Shown here piece after piece: positions 1-7,200 of a DNA stretch of 25,951 bases. Every line of letters starts with the position of its first letter. Position 1 is the stretch's first letter. Below the pieces are notes generated by a model. The model ran no database searches. It was not told where the DNA came from and saw nothing but the letters and a program-made list of their open reading frames with translations. The position numbers and the translations under genes were made by a program. The DNA is from Pseudomonadota bacterium (GTDB lineage Bacteria > Chloroflexota > Ktedonobacteria > Ktedonobacterales > JACDGC01). The stretch lies in NCBI GenBank assembly GCA_021323815.1, contig JAJPKG010000165.1, positions 1 through 25,951 of the forward strand, read 5' to 3'.

Positions 1-755
1 GCCTCCCGGCTGGCTTCACGCAGCCAGCGATAGCTGAGTGCGGCGATGCCGGCACCCACGAATGGCGCGGTGAGGTACACCCACAATGCGCTCCACGTGC
101 CGCTCACCAGCGCTGGTGCCATCGAGCGGGCAGGATTCATCGACGCGCCGGAAATGGGACCGGCGAAAAGCGCTTCCAGGCCGACGGTCGCGCCGATGGC
201 AAGTGCCGCCGCCTGGCCCACCGCCCGTGCATCTGTAGCGACAGCCATGATGACGAACATCAAAAAGAACGTCAGCACCACTTCAAAACCAAAGGCTTGC
301 CAGGGATTGTCAGCGGGGGTGGTTGCACCGAGGTGAGCGACATCGCCCAGCAATAACCGCAAGAGCAGCGCTGCCAAAGATGCTCCGGTAAGCTGGGCCA
401 GCCAATAACCGGCCAGCTTGCTCAACGGGAAATGACGTGCCAGCACGAAACCCAGCGTCACAGCAGGATTCAGGTGTGCCCCGCTCAGGTGGCCTGTGGC
501 ATAGATCATCGCGGCGATGACCAAGCCAAAGACCAAACCGACACCGACATGGGTGATCTGACCATGTGAAATGCTGTCGATCATGATGGCCCCGCAACCG
601 GCGAAGACGAGGCCGAACGTGCCGATGCCCTCCGCGACACAGGCGACCAGCAGTGGCTTAGTTGTCTGTGCCTCTTTACCGTTGGCGGTTTCAGCCTTCA
701 TTGAAGGCTTCCCGCCAGCGGGCGATGAAACAGATTTTGATACCTCACGTACCAT
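1..755 (-). CDS. NIP-like aquaporin (MIP family), 3' end cut by window edge
   Basis: Major-intrinsic-protein channel; 251 codons are visible, so only a few C-terminal residues should be missing. I read it directly from the complement. Both NPA boxes are present: SGAHLNPAVT around residues 91-100 and SGASMNPARS around 202-211, with six hydrophobic segments between about residues 35 and 245. Aligning by eye to AqpZ/GlpF/NIPs, the aromatic/arginine filter would be F76, A195, A204, R210. That is wider than in water-only AqpZ and, with the AGPISGASMNPARS block, most like plant NIPs and bacterial metalloid aquaporins (AqpS/AqpN type). The start at 755 has GGGGAG about 9 nt upstream. It lies 137 nt downstream of arsM on the same strand. 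The inferred role is movement of As(III) or methylated arsenicals across the membrane. A glycerol facilitator is the alternative. Confidence 0.9.
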   Translation of the reverse strand, partial: MVREVSKSVSSPAGGKPSMKAETANGKEAQTTKPLLVACVAEGIGTFGLVFAGCGAIMIDSISHGQITHVGVGLVFGLVIAAMIYATGHLSGAHLNPAVTLGFVLARHFPLSKLAGYWLAQLTGASLAALLLRLLLGDVAHLGATTPADNPWQAFGFEVVLTFFLMFVIMAVATDARAVGQAAALAIGATVGLEALFAGPISGASMNPARSMAPALVSGTWSALWVYLTAPFVGAGIAALSYRWLREASRE

Positions 756-892
756 CAGTCACGCTCCCCGGCATGGTTCCGCTGACATTGGCGATGATGA
801 GCGACTGATTTGTTGGAGCCCAAGCCATGACGCTACCAACCTTCGTCACCGCAACCGCCAGCATTCGCTAACGCAACAGGAATGCACGTGCG

Positions 893-1741
893 TTACGTAT
901 GAACTTCTATCGCTGGTGCGGGTTTGGTTGCGCGAACGAAGGCGCTGCCCAGCTTGCCGTCGCCCGCCTCCCAGCCTTCCGGCAAGGTCGAGATATCCAG
1001 TCCCGCTTCGGCGACGGTGTAACGGCGCGTGATCGTGATGCTGACTTCCTCAAAGCCGGCAGCGCGTAAGAGTGTGGTATATTCGTCTATGTCCAGGGCA
1101 CCGGCCAGGCAGCCAACCCACGCTTCCATATTTTGCCGCAGGGCTGGGGGTATCGGTCCGTCGGCGACGACATCCGCGACGGCGAAGCGCCCGCCCGGTT
1201 TGAGCACGCGGAACGCCTCGCGCAACACGCGCCCTTTATCCGCTGCAAGATTGATGACGCAATTGCTGATCACCACATCCACTGACGCGCCGGGCAAAGG
1301 AATATCTTCGATGTGTCCGCGCACGAAGATGACATTGGTTGCGCCAGCTTTGGCTTTGTTCGCTTGCGCCAGCTCCAACATCTCATCCGTCATATCCAGA
1401 CCGATGGCGAGGCCGGTTGGCCCAACACGCCGCGCGCTCAGCAACACGTCGATGCCGCCACCCGAACCGAGATCCAGCACCGTCTCGCCCAGATGCAAGT
1501 CAATCAATGCTGTAGGATTGCCGCAACCGAGCGAGGCCAGCACCGCGTCTTCCGGCAGTTGCTCCGTTTCGCTGGATGTGTAGAGATCACCCGTCACCGG
1601 GTCGTCACTCGCGCCACAACACGCGCCGCTGGTGCAGCCGCAGCCACAGCCGCCCCCGTGCACGCGCAACGCCGCCGCCGCATATCGCTCGCGCACGCGC
1701 TCGGTGATCTGTTCTGGCGAAAGCGAGTCGTTGGTTGCCAT
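893..1741 (-). CDS. arsM: Arsenite S-adenosylmethionine methyltransferase
   Basis: Class I SAM-dependent methyltransferase of 282 aa that methylates As(III) in the cytoplasm. The SAM site VLDLGSGGGIDVLL lies at about residues 88-101. The three cysteines that bind As(III) in the family are present: C73 (SLGCGNP), C161 (SNCVINL) and C211 (WVGCLAG). A cysteine-rich stretch near the N-terminus (C32, C34, C36, C41, C42) could also bind metalloid. I chose the ATG at 1741 because AAAGGAA sits 8-9 nt upstream. An in-frame ATG at 1789 would add 16 residues but overlaps a palindrome and has no good ribosome site. It lies between arsR and the aquaporin on one strand. Identification is firm; whether the end product is mono-, di- or trimethylated cannot be read from sequence. 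Confidence 0.95.
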   Translation of the reverse strand: MATNDSLSPEQITERVRERYAAAALRVHGGGCGCGCTSGACCGASDDPVTGDLYTSSETEQLPEDAVLASLGCGNPTALIDLHLGETVLDLGSGGGIDVLLSARRVGPTGLAIGLDMTDEMLELAQANKAKAGATNVIFVRGHIEDIPLPGASVDVVISNCVINLAADKGRVLREAFRVLKPGGRFAVADVVADGPIPPALRQNMEAWVGCLAGALDIDEYTTLLRAAGFEEVSITITRRYTVAEAGLDISTLPEGWEAGDGKLGSAFVRATKPAPAIEVHT

Positions 1742-1760
1742 GATGGTGTTTCCTTTCTCT

Positions 1761-1787
1761 GCATCGAAGATTGACGATGTTCGATGC
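1761..1787. promoter_or_regulatory. Palindrome in arsM leader, probable second ArsR site
   Basis: Perfect inverted repeat GCATCGAA-N11-TTCGATGC, 20 to 46 nt upstream of the arsM start. Its left part, CATCGAAGATTG (1762-1773), recurs exactly at 2264-2275 inside the arsR promoter. A shared 12-mer at the two control points suggests ArsR binding at both. It could also fold as an RNA hairpin. No convincing promoter hexamers were found next to it. Confidence 0.5.
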
Positions 1788-1795
1788 ATGAACGC

Positions 1796-1826
1796 AAAAA
1801 GCAGCCGAGAGCTAAACCTCCCGGCT
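1796..1826 (-). terminator. Rho-independent terminator or attenuator between arsR and arsM
   Basis: Read on the minus strand, AGCCGGGAG pairs with CTCTCGGCT (9 bp, one G-U pair) around a 6-nt loop, followed by GC and five T. It sits 64 nt after the arsR stop and 55 nt before the arsM start, so it should let arsR be transcribed in excess of arsM. The stem is part of a dispersed repeat whose second copy is at 23290. Confidence 0.65.
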
Positions 1827-1850
1827 CGGAACAGAAACCCCTACCGGGCT
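1815..1850. repeat. Dispersed element, copy 1 (CCCGGCTC..AACAGAAACCCC)
   Basis: Nearly identical to 23290-23324: both read aacctcccggctc, two purines, aacagaaacccct, then a cggg/ct end. At this site the left part builds the arsR terminator stem. The match over about 35 nt outside any gene indicates a small mobile or structural repeat. Confidence 0.6.
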
Positions 1851-1889
1851 AGGAATCGGATAGGCTGCGAGGCCCCATACCTACAGATC

Positions 1890-2243
1890 CTAGAGATTCT
1901 CGATAATTGTTAGAGCATGTTTGCCCGCATCCGTCGCCCAGTAATAGGTCCACACGCCGCGCTTCTCGCAATCCACTAATCCCGCTTCGCGCAACAGGCG
2001 CAGGTGATGGCTGATGGTCGGCTGGTGCTGCGGGAACTGCGTGGTGATATCGCACACGCACAATGGCCCCGGCTGCTGCGCCAGCAGATCCAGCATGCGC
2101 AGGCGCGAGGGATCAGCCAGGGCGCGCAACTGCTCCGCGAGCTGACCGGCGCGCTCTGGCGTCAGCGTTCCCGGCACCGGCGTAGCGCAACAGGGATCAT
2201 CACCCACAACGGGCAGAGGTTTCACGCGTGTGTTCTTGACCAT
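1890..2243 (-). CDS. arsR: ArsR/SmtB-family arsenic-sensing repressor
   Basis: Small winged-helix repressor of 117 aa. The DNA-recognition helix region reads QPTISHHLRLLREAGLV (about 74-90) and is preceded by the metalloid motif LCVCDI with C62 and C64, matching the ELCVCDL motif of ArsR. The third cysteine used by the plasmid R773 protein is absent; C18-C19 near the N-terminus or C92 could complete a three-thiol site. I chose ATG 2243 rather than an upstream start because the promoter -10 ends 7 nt before it, so longer forms would begin upstream of the transcript. No Shine-Dalgarno sequence precedes it, which fits leaderless translation. It is first in the arsR-arsM-aquaporin operon and should repress it until As(III) binds. 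Confidence 0.93.
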   Translation of the reverse strand: MVKNTRVKPLPVVGDDPCCATPVPGTLTPERAGQLAEQLRALADPSRLRMLDLLAQQPGPLCVCDITTQFPQHQPTISHHLRLLREAGLVDCEKRGVWTYYWATDAGKHALTIIENL

Positions 2244-2249
2244 ACCCAG

Positions 2250-2280
2250 AGTATAGCATAAGACATCGAAGATTGTCAAT
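2250..2280 (-). promoter_or_regulatory. arsR promoter with overlapping ArsR-type operator
   Basis: On the minus strand, TTGACA (2279-2274) and TATACT (2255-2250) are separated by 18 nt, close to a sigma-70 consensus. The 12-mer CATCGAAGATTG at 2264-2275, shared with the arsM leader, overlaps the -35 box and spacer, where a repressor would block RNA polymerase. Predicted transcription start is at or next to the A of the arsR ATG (2243). Confidence 0.7.
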
Positions 2281-2425
2281 GCTGAACGCGAAGGAACCCT
2301 CACTGAGGAAGAACACCAGGAGCTTGAAAGCTATACCATGCTGGAAACATCATGGAAATAACGAAAAGGGCATGAAATCTGCTGCCATGCAGAGCGACAG
2401 ACATTCGCTTGAATGAGGGGTCACT

Positions 2426-3922
2426 ATGCATACTACCTTCCTTGTGATCCTCGCCTCGCTGGGTTTTCCGGGGTGGCTGCGCGTGCAACACCTCATTAAT
2501 TTGTTTTTCATGGGATTGCTGATTCGCAGTGGCATCCAGATCTTCGCGTCTTATCCGCGGCTGTATTGGAACCGGCACAGCACGCCGGGAACCGAATGGC
2601 TCAAAATCACGCGCAAGCCCATCCCCCAGGATCGCCCCTGGATCACGCTGGATCAAGAAGTGCCAGTGACAGCGTGGCTGGCACAGCCGGGGGGTGACAA
2701 TCTGGGGCTGGGGCGGCACTGGCATTTCTTCGCCGTCCTCTTTTGGGTGCTCAACGGCGTTATCTATGTCATCTTGCTCTTCGCCACCGGCGAGTGGACG
2801 CGCCTGATTCCAACCTCGTGGACCATCTTCCCGGCGGCATGGCACACGTTCGTCACGTATATCACCTTCCACGTGCCGCCCGCCAGCGAGTTCCGGCCCT
2901 ATGATCCCTTGCAACAACTGGCCTATGCCGGCGTGGTGTTCATCTTGGGGCCATTCTTGATCATCACCGGGGCGGGGCAATCGCCAGCCATCGAGGCGCA
3001 GTTCCCGCACTTCTCGCGCCTGCTGGGCGGACGGCAGAGCGCGCGCAGCCTGCACTTTTTGGGTTTGGTAGCGTTCATCGCCTTCATCATCGTCCATGTG
3101 ACGATGGTCATCGTCACCGGCTTCGCGCACAACATGAACAGCATCGTGCTGGATAGTACCTCAGCTGACACCGAAGGCGAAGCGGTGGGCCTCGGACTGG
3201 GGGTGCTGGCGGCGATCTGCATCTTTTACGGCATCTCATCGTGGTGGACGCGGCGCAATCCCCGCCAGGCGCAGCACGCGCTGGGCAAGGTCGATCATCT
3301 GCTGATGATGCCACTTGCGCGCGTCACCAAATCACACCAGGACTACGCCCCCAAAGACATCTCGCCGTTCTTCCTGGTCAATGGGCATCCGCCAGTGAGC
3401 AAAGAATACGCACAATTGCGCGCAAACCGCTTCCAGGACTATGAACTGGTGGTCGATGGCATGGTGAAGCATCCGCTGCGCCTGTCGCTGACGCAGCTTT
3501 ACGCGATGGAAGCCCAGGAGCAGATCACCCAGCACAACTGCATCCAGGGATGGAGCGGCATTGCCAAGTGGCGCGGCGTGCCGATGCAATATATCATCAA
3601 CCGCTGTGAGCCGCTGCCCGAAGCGAAATATGCCGTCTTCCACTCGTACTCCGAAGACACCACCGGGCGCGAGTTTTATGAAGTGCTGGATCTCAACCTG
3701 CTGCGCCACCCACAGTGCATCCTGGCCTATGAGATGAACGACCAGCCCTTGCCGCTGGAACACGGCGCGCCCGTGCGCCTGCGCGTGGAGACGCAACTTG
3801 GCTTCAAGATGGTGAAATGGATCCGCGAGATCGAGTTCACTGACGATTATCGCCACATCCGCGAAGGTGAGGGCGGCTCGCGTGAGGACAACAAATATTA
3901 CGAGCGCGTCGCGGGGATTTAG
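2426..3922 (+). CDS. Cytochrome b / sulfite-oxidase-type molybdopterin enzyme fusion
   Basis: A 498-aa fusion. Residues about 20-275 form five hydrophobic segments with histidines placed to bind heme b (H22 in segment 1; H210 and H224 thirteen residues apart in segment 4; also H98, H100, H140), like a cytochrome b561/MsrQ domain. Residues about 310-475 are a sulfite-oxidase-fold molybdopterin domain; C372 in NCIQGWSGIAKWRGVP is the expected Mo ligand. It therefore resembles MsrP (YedY) and MsrQ in one chain, moving electrons between quinol and the Mo site. There is no N-terminal twin-arginine signal. Positive residues after segments 1 and 5 (WWTRRNPR) suggest the Mo domain may face the cytoplasm. 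GAGGGG lies 6 nt before the ATG. Substrate is unknown; sulfite, sulfoxides or another oxyanion are possible. It is divergent from the arsenic operon. Confidence 0.85.
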   Translation: MHTTFLVILASLGFPGWLRVQHLINLFFMGLLIRSGIQIFASYPRLYWNRHSTPGTEWLKITRKPIPQDRPWITLDQEVPVTAWLAQPGGDNLGLGRHWHFFAVLFWVLNGVIYVILLFATGEWTRLIPTSWTIFPAAWHTFVTYITFHVPPASEFRPYDPLQQLAYAGVVFILGPFLIITGAGQSPAIEAQFPHFSRLLGGRQSARSLHFLGLVAFIAFIIVHVTMVIVTGFAHNMNSIVLDSTSADTEGEAVGLGLGVLAAICIFYGISSWWTRRNPRQAQHALGKVDHLLMMPLARVTKSHQDYAPKDISPFFLVNGHPPVSKEYAQLRANRFQDYELVVDGMVKHPLRLSLTQLYAMEAQEQITQHNCIQGWSGIAKWRGVPMQYIINRCEPLPEAKYAVFHSYSEDTTGREFYEVLDLNLLRHPQCILAYEMNDQPLPLEHGAPVRLRVETQLGFKMVKWIREIEFTDDYRHIREGEGGSREDNKYYERVAGI

Positions 3923-3945
3923 AGCAACTTGCGCCGCTATCAGGC

Positions 3946-3996
3946 AAGGTGGCGGTTGAAACCGTGCCTATGGGCCTGTCGGCCACGAAGTCCGCC
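3946..3996. repeat. Triple-hairpin repeat family R1, copy 1
   Basis: Hairpin GGCGGTTGAAACCGTGCC, then GGCC-TGTC-GGCC, then ACGAAGTCCGCCT with its 3' hairpin cut short. It is homologous to 11766-11818 and 13129-13193. It sits between the convergent fusion gene and CPBP protease, where its hairpins could also help end both transcripts. Confidence 0.75.
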
Positions 3997-4005
3997 TCTC
4001 CCTTT

Positions 4006-4821
4006 TCATACCTGGGCTGACGCAGAGGCGGCACGCACCCGCTGCGCAAGGGAATCCCCAATGCCATGAAAGACGAGATCGGCGGCGAAGTGAGCCAGCA
4101 TCGCGGCTTCCAAACCATAGCGCCAGAAGAGATAGCCGGTGGCGACACCGACAATGCCGTTGAGCACAATCGCGCGCCAGATCAGCAGCGGCGTGAGTTT
4201 CACCAGCGCGGCGGTGGCCGGCAGATGGCCCAAACCAAAGATCACCGCCGCAATGATGGTAGCCAGCCACAATGCTCCTGGTGCCGGCATGCCGCCAGGA
4301 ACGTGCCAGGCGAAGCCGATCAGCCATGCCAGCAGCGACAGCAGGAACAGGCGCAGCAAAATCTCCTCGTCGATGGCACCATAGAACGATGCCAGAAGGC
4401 GCTTCCACAGCGATGGGATGGGGAAATCCTCGCGCATGGCTTTCGGCAAGCGCGGCCAGAACACAGCGATTTCCAGGATCAGCAAAACTGTGGCTGAGGC
4501 GATCCCTAACATCAGCGCCGGAGCGAGCATCGCTGTCACCTGAGCGGCAATATTCTTGCCCGCCAGCAGCCCCTCGATCACGGGCGCACCCAGCCCGATG
4601 TGATGCGCCATGAACAAACCAAGCCCGGTCGCCAGCGCCATCAGCACCACGCTCTGCGCGCTCTGCAACAGCACCAACACCCACATCGGCTGGTGCATCC
4701 GCTCTTGCGCTTGTTTGAGGGCATTGCCGTTGAGCGCCAGAGTGTAAGGCATGACGCAGCCGATGCCGATCACGGCTGCGCCCAGCAATATCGCGAATTC
4801 AGGCCAGGAAAAAGCTGACAT
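4006..4821 (-). CDS. CPBP-family intramembrane metalloprotease (CAAX-like)
   Basis: A 271-aa polytopic membrane protein with the three CPBP/Rce1 motifs: E152-E153 and R157 (IDEEILLR), H199 (FGLGHLP) and H244 with D248 (HFAADLVFH). These form the glutamate/histidine active site inside the membrane. About seven hydrophobic segments span residues 8-255. Bacterial members process or protect membrane proteins and peptides; no substrate can be named here. It begins 15 nt after the crotonase gene and is probably co-transcribed with it. Confidence 0.88.
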   Translation of the reverse strand: MSAFSWPEFAILLGAAVIGIGCVMPYTLALNGNALKQAQERMHQPMWVLVLLQSAQSVVLMALATGLGLFMAHHIGLGAPVIEGLLAGKNIAAQVTAMLAPALMLGIASATVLLILEIAVFWPRLPKAMREDFPIPSLWKRLLASFYGAIDEEILLRLFLLSLLAWLIGFAWHVPGGMPAPGALWLATIIAAVIFGLGHLPATAALVKLTPLLIWRAIVLNGIVGVATGYLFWRYGLEAAMLAHFAADLVFHGIGDSLAQRVRAASASAQV

Positions 4822-4836
4822 GACATCACCTGCCCG

Positions 4837-5613
4837 CTATTGCTCAAAGCTGCCGTGCCGGCCCACGCCAGCAGCGAAGCGTTGCACGCCCTCGGCTGCC
4901 TCCGCCTGGATGCTCTGCATGCCATGCTGAAACTCGTTTGCCAGCGCGGCGGCGAAAGAGAGATCGCCCTGCTCATAAGCTGAGAGGCGGTCGTGGCGCA
5001 GGCATTCCTGGGGGAAGCGCGCCAGATCGCGGGCCAGCGCTTCGGCAGCAGCACGCGCCTGGCCTGGGGGAACGACGCGGTTGACCAGGCCCATCGCCAG
5101 CGCCTCATCCGCGCCAACGGGGCGACCGGTCAGGATGAGATCCAGCGCGCGACTGAGGCCGATGAGGCGCGGCAGACGCACAGTCCCGCCGTCCATGAGC
5201 GGCACGCCCCAGCGGCGGCAAAAGACGCCCAGCACGGCGTCCGCTTCCATCACACGCAGGTCGCACCACAGCGCCAGTTCCAGCCCGCCCGCCACAGCAT
5301 GCCCGCTGATGGCGGCGATGACCGGCTTCGCCAGCAGCATGCGCGTCGGCCCCATCGGCCCGTCGCCTTCCGGTTCCACGCGATTCCCCGCGCCGGCAGC
5401 GAGGGCCTTGAGATCTGCCCCCGCGCAAAACTGGCCGTGATCGCCCGCCAGCACGCCGACCGCGAGCGTGGGGTCAGCATCGAATTCCGCGAACGCCTTC
5501 GCCAGCGCTTCCGCCGTCGCGCGATCCACCGCGTTGCGAGCCGCTGGCCGGTCGATGATGACCGTGAGGATGGTATCTTGACGCTCAACGCGCACGGTTG
5601 GGTCTGGCTGCAT
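4837..5613 (-). CDS. Enoyl-CoA hydratase/isomerase family (crotonase) protein
   Basis: A 258-aa crotonase-fold acyl-CoA enzyme. The oxyanion-hole segments are clear: CAGADLKAL (63-71) and SGHAVAGGLELA (103-114). GGTVRLPRLIG at 142-152 follows. By eye the first catalytic glutamate of rat mitochondrial hydratase is not conserved (C/R at that place) and the second is aspartate (D158), so true 2-enoyl hydration is uncertain and another crotonase reaction is possible. ATG 5613 is preferred: GGAGG lies 7 nt upstream, whereas the longer form would begin at TTG inside that region. It is followed after 15 nt by the CPBP protease and preceded by a promoter with an overlapping palindrome. Confidence 0.88.
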   Translation of the reverse strand: MQPDPTVRVERQDTILTVIIDRPAARNAVDRATAEALAKAFAEFDADPTLAVGVLAGDHGQFCAGADLKALAAGAGNRVEPEGDGPMGPTRMLLAKPVIAAISGHAVAGGLELALWCDLRVMEADAVLGVFCRRWGVPLMDGGTVRLPRLIGLSRALDLILTGRPVGADEALAMGLVNRVVPPGQARAAAEALARDLARFPQECLRHDRLSAYEQGDLSFAAALANEFQHGMQSIQAEAAEGVQRFAAGVGRHGSFEQ

Positions 5614-5722
5614 GGTGTCGCCTCCTCGTCTCAAAATCGCTCATTGCGCAAGCATGACGCCGCTCAACAACGAGAGGCAAGGTGAAATCAGCATCGCGCA
5701 ACAGCATACAACGATGATACGG

Positions 5723-5751
5723 ATGATACACCTTTATGGTATATCAATCAA
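5723..5751 (-). promoter_or_regulatory. Crotonase-CPBP promoter overlapped by a palindromic operator
   Basis: Minus-strand TTGATT (5751-5746) and TATCAT (5728-5723) with a 17-nt spacer. The spacer and half of the -10 lie in the inverted repeat GATACACC-N5-GGTATATC (5725-5745; one G-T mismatch in 8-bp arms). The geometry is typical of repressor control. The expected leader is about 100 nt. No regulator gene is adjacent. Confidence 0.55.
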
Positions 5752-5783
5752 CGTCATGGGCGATGGGAATGGCGGTGTGTCAA

Positions 5784-5841
5784 GGGAAAAGTCCGCTATT
5801 TTCCCAAAAAAGCCCCCTCCCTGGCTCTGGTGGGGAGGGGG
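5784..5841 (-). terminator. Terminator of the pyruvate dehydrogenase operon (two hairpins)
   Basis: On the minus strand, 12 nt after the E2 stop codon, CCCCCTCCC and GGGAGGGGG pair (9 bp, 11-nt loop) and are followed by C and six T (5811-5806). A second perfect hairpin, GGGAAAA-N8-TTTTCCC (5784-5805), follows at once. The first is a strong intrinsic terminator. Similar CCCTCCC/GGGAGGG elements are common intergenic repeats in GC-rich genomes (recalled, not checked). Confidence 0.8.
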
Positions 5842-5853
5842 TTGGGGGTGAGG

Positions 5854-7185
5854 CTACCCCAGCAGCATCGTCATTGGCGCTTCGATCAGGTGTTTCAGGT
5901 CGCGCATGAAGTGAGCGGCCTGCGCGCCGTCGATGGCGCGGTGATCGCATGACAGTGTCATCTTGATCTCGTTGCCCACCGCGAGCTGGCCGTCGCGCAC
6001 CACCGGAAGCTGGTGAATGGCACCGACCGCGAGGATGGCGGCTTCGGGCGGATTGATGATGGCCGTGAAACTTTCCACGTCCAGGCTGCCGAGATTGCTG
6101 ACGGTGAAAGTGCCGCCGGAAAATTCGTCGGGGCGCAGCTTGCCGTTGCGCGCGGCGTCGGTCAGGCGGTGCACTTCGCGGGCAAGATCGGCGGCGTTGC
6201 GCTTGTTGGCGTCGCGCACCACCGGCACAATCAGGCCCGTTTCTAGGGCAACCGCCACGCCGATGTGTATCGAACGATGCCGCAGCAGTTTGTCTTCGCC
6301 CCAACTGACGTTGATCTCTGGATGGTGGTTGAGCGTGCGCGCTACCGCCATGACGATGAGGTCGTTATACGTCACGCGCAGCTCGTCATGCTGCGCTTCC
6401 AGCGCGGCGTTCAACTGCTTGCGCAGCTCGATCAAGTTGGTGGCATCCATCGCCATCGTCACATAGAAATGCGGCGTGGTCTGCATACTCTGCTGCAAGC
6501 GATGCGCGATGGTGCGGCGCATGTTGGTCAGCGGCACAATCTCTACGTCGTCGCCCAGCATCGCCTGCGGGATGGCCGACGATTGCGAAGGGACCATCGC
6601 GGTTTGCGGCTGTGGCACAGTTGCAGTGGCGGCGGGCGCAGCTTGGGCGGCAATGGCAGCTTCCACATCCTCTTTGATGATGCGCCCTTCGGGGCCGGTA
6701 CCGCGAATCGTATGCAGATCCAGGTGATGCTCTTCAGCCAGGCGGCGGGCCAGCGGCGACGCCTTCACCCGCCCCGTCTCGGTGACGGATGATGCCACAC
6801 CAGCGGGCGCGTAACTCGCCGTGCCGGCAGGGGTTGGCGCGGTCGCGGGACCGTTGCCATTGGCTGAAGCCGAGGCCCGCACAGGCGCGGATGCCGTCGT
6901 AGCCTGCGAGCTGGCGGTCTTGGGTGCTTCTTCGTCGTCCAGTGGTTCGGTGGGGGAGCCGATGAGCGCGATGGGCGCGCCGACCGGGGCGCTTTCGCCC
7001 GCCTGCACCAAAATCTTGCGCAGCGTGCCGGCGGCATATGCCTGAATCTCGATGTTGACCTTCTCGGTCTCCACCTCAGCGATGGTCTCGCCACGCTTCA
7101 CCTCATCGCCCACCTGCTTCGACCAGGAAAGGATCTTGCCCTCTTCCATCATGTCGCTGAGCTTGGGCATTAGCACTTTTTCCAT
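5854..7185 (-). CDS. pdhC: Dihydrolipoamide acetyltransferase, E2 of pyruvate dehydrogenase
   Basis: A 443-aa E2. One lipoyl domain occupies residues 1-80 with lipoylated K42 in EVETEKVNIE. An Ala/Pro/Thr-rich linker (about 85-138) follows, then a peripheral-subunit-binding domain (about 139-178, ASPLARRLAEEH..GTGPEGRIIKEDV), a second linker and the catalytic domain (about 215-443) with H415 and D419 in CDHRAIDGAQ. It transfers the acetyl group from E1 to CoA. It begins 15 nt after the E1 beta stop. Two linkers and a single lipoyl domain are usual for Gram-positive-type complexes. An acetoin or branched-chain 2-oxoacid complex cannot be excluded without comparison. Confidence 0.93.
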   Translation of the reverse strand: MEKVLMPKLSDMMEEGKILSWSKQVGDEVKRGETIAEVETEKVNIEIQAYAAGTLRKILVQAGESAPVGAPIALIGSPTEPLDDEEAPKTASSQATTASAPVRASASANGNGPATAPTPAGTASYAPAGVASSVTETGRVKASPLARRLAEEHHLDLHTIRGTGPEGRIIKEDVEAAIAAQAAPAATATVPQPQTAMVPSQSSAIPQAMLGDDVEIVPLTNMRRTIAHRLQQSMQTTPHFYVTMAMDATNLIELRKQLNAALEAQHDELRVTYNDLIVMAVARTLNHHPEINVSWGEDKLLRHRSIHIGVAVALETGLIVPVVRDANKRNAADLAREVHRLTDAARNGKLRPDEFSGGTFTVSNLGSLDVESFTAIINPPEAAILAVGAIHQLPVVRDGQLAVGNEIKMTLSCDHRAIDGAQAAHFMRDLKHLIEAPMTMLLG

Positions 7186-7200
7186 GAATGAACACCCTCT

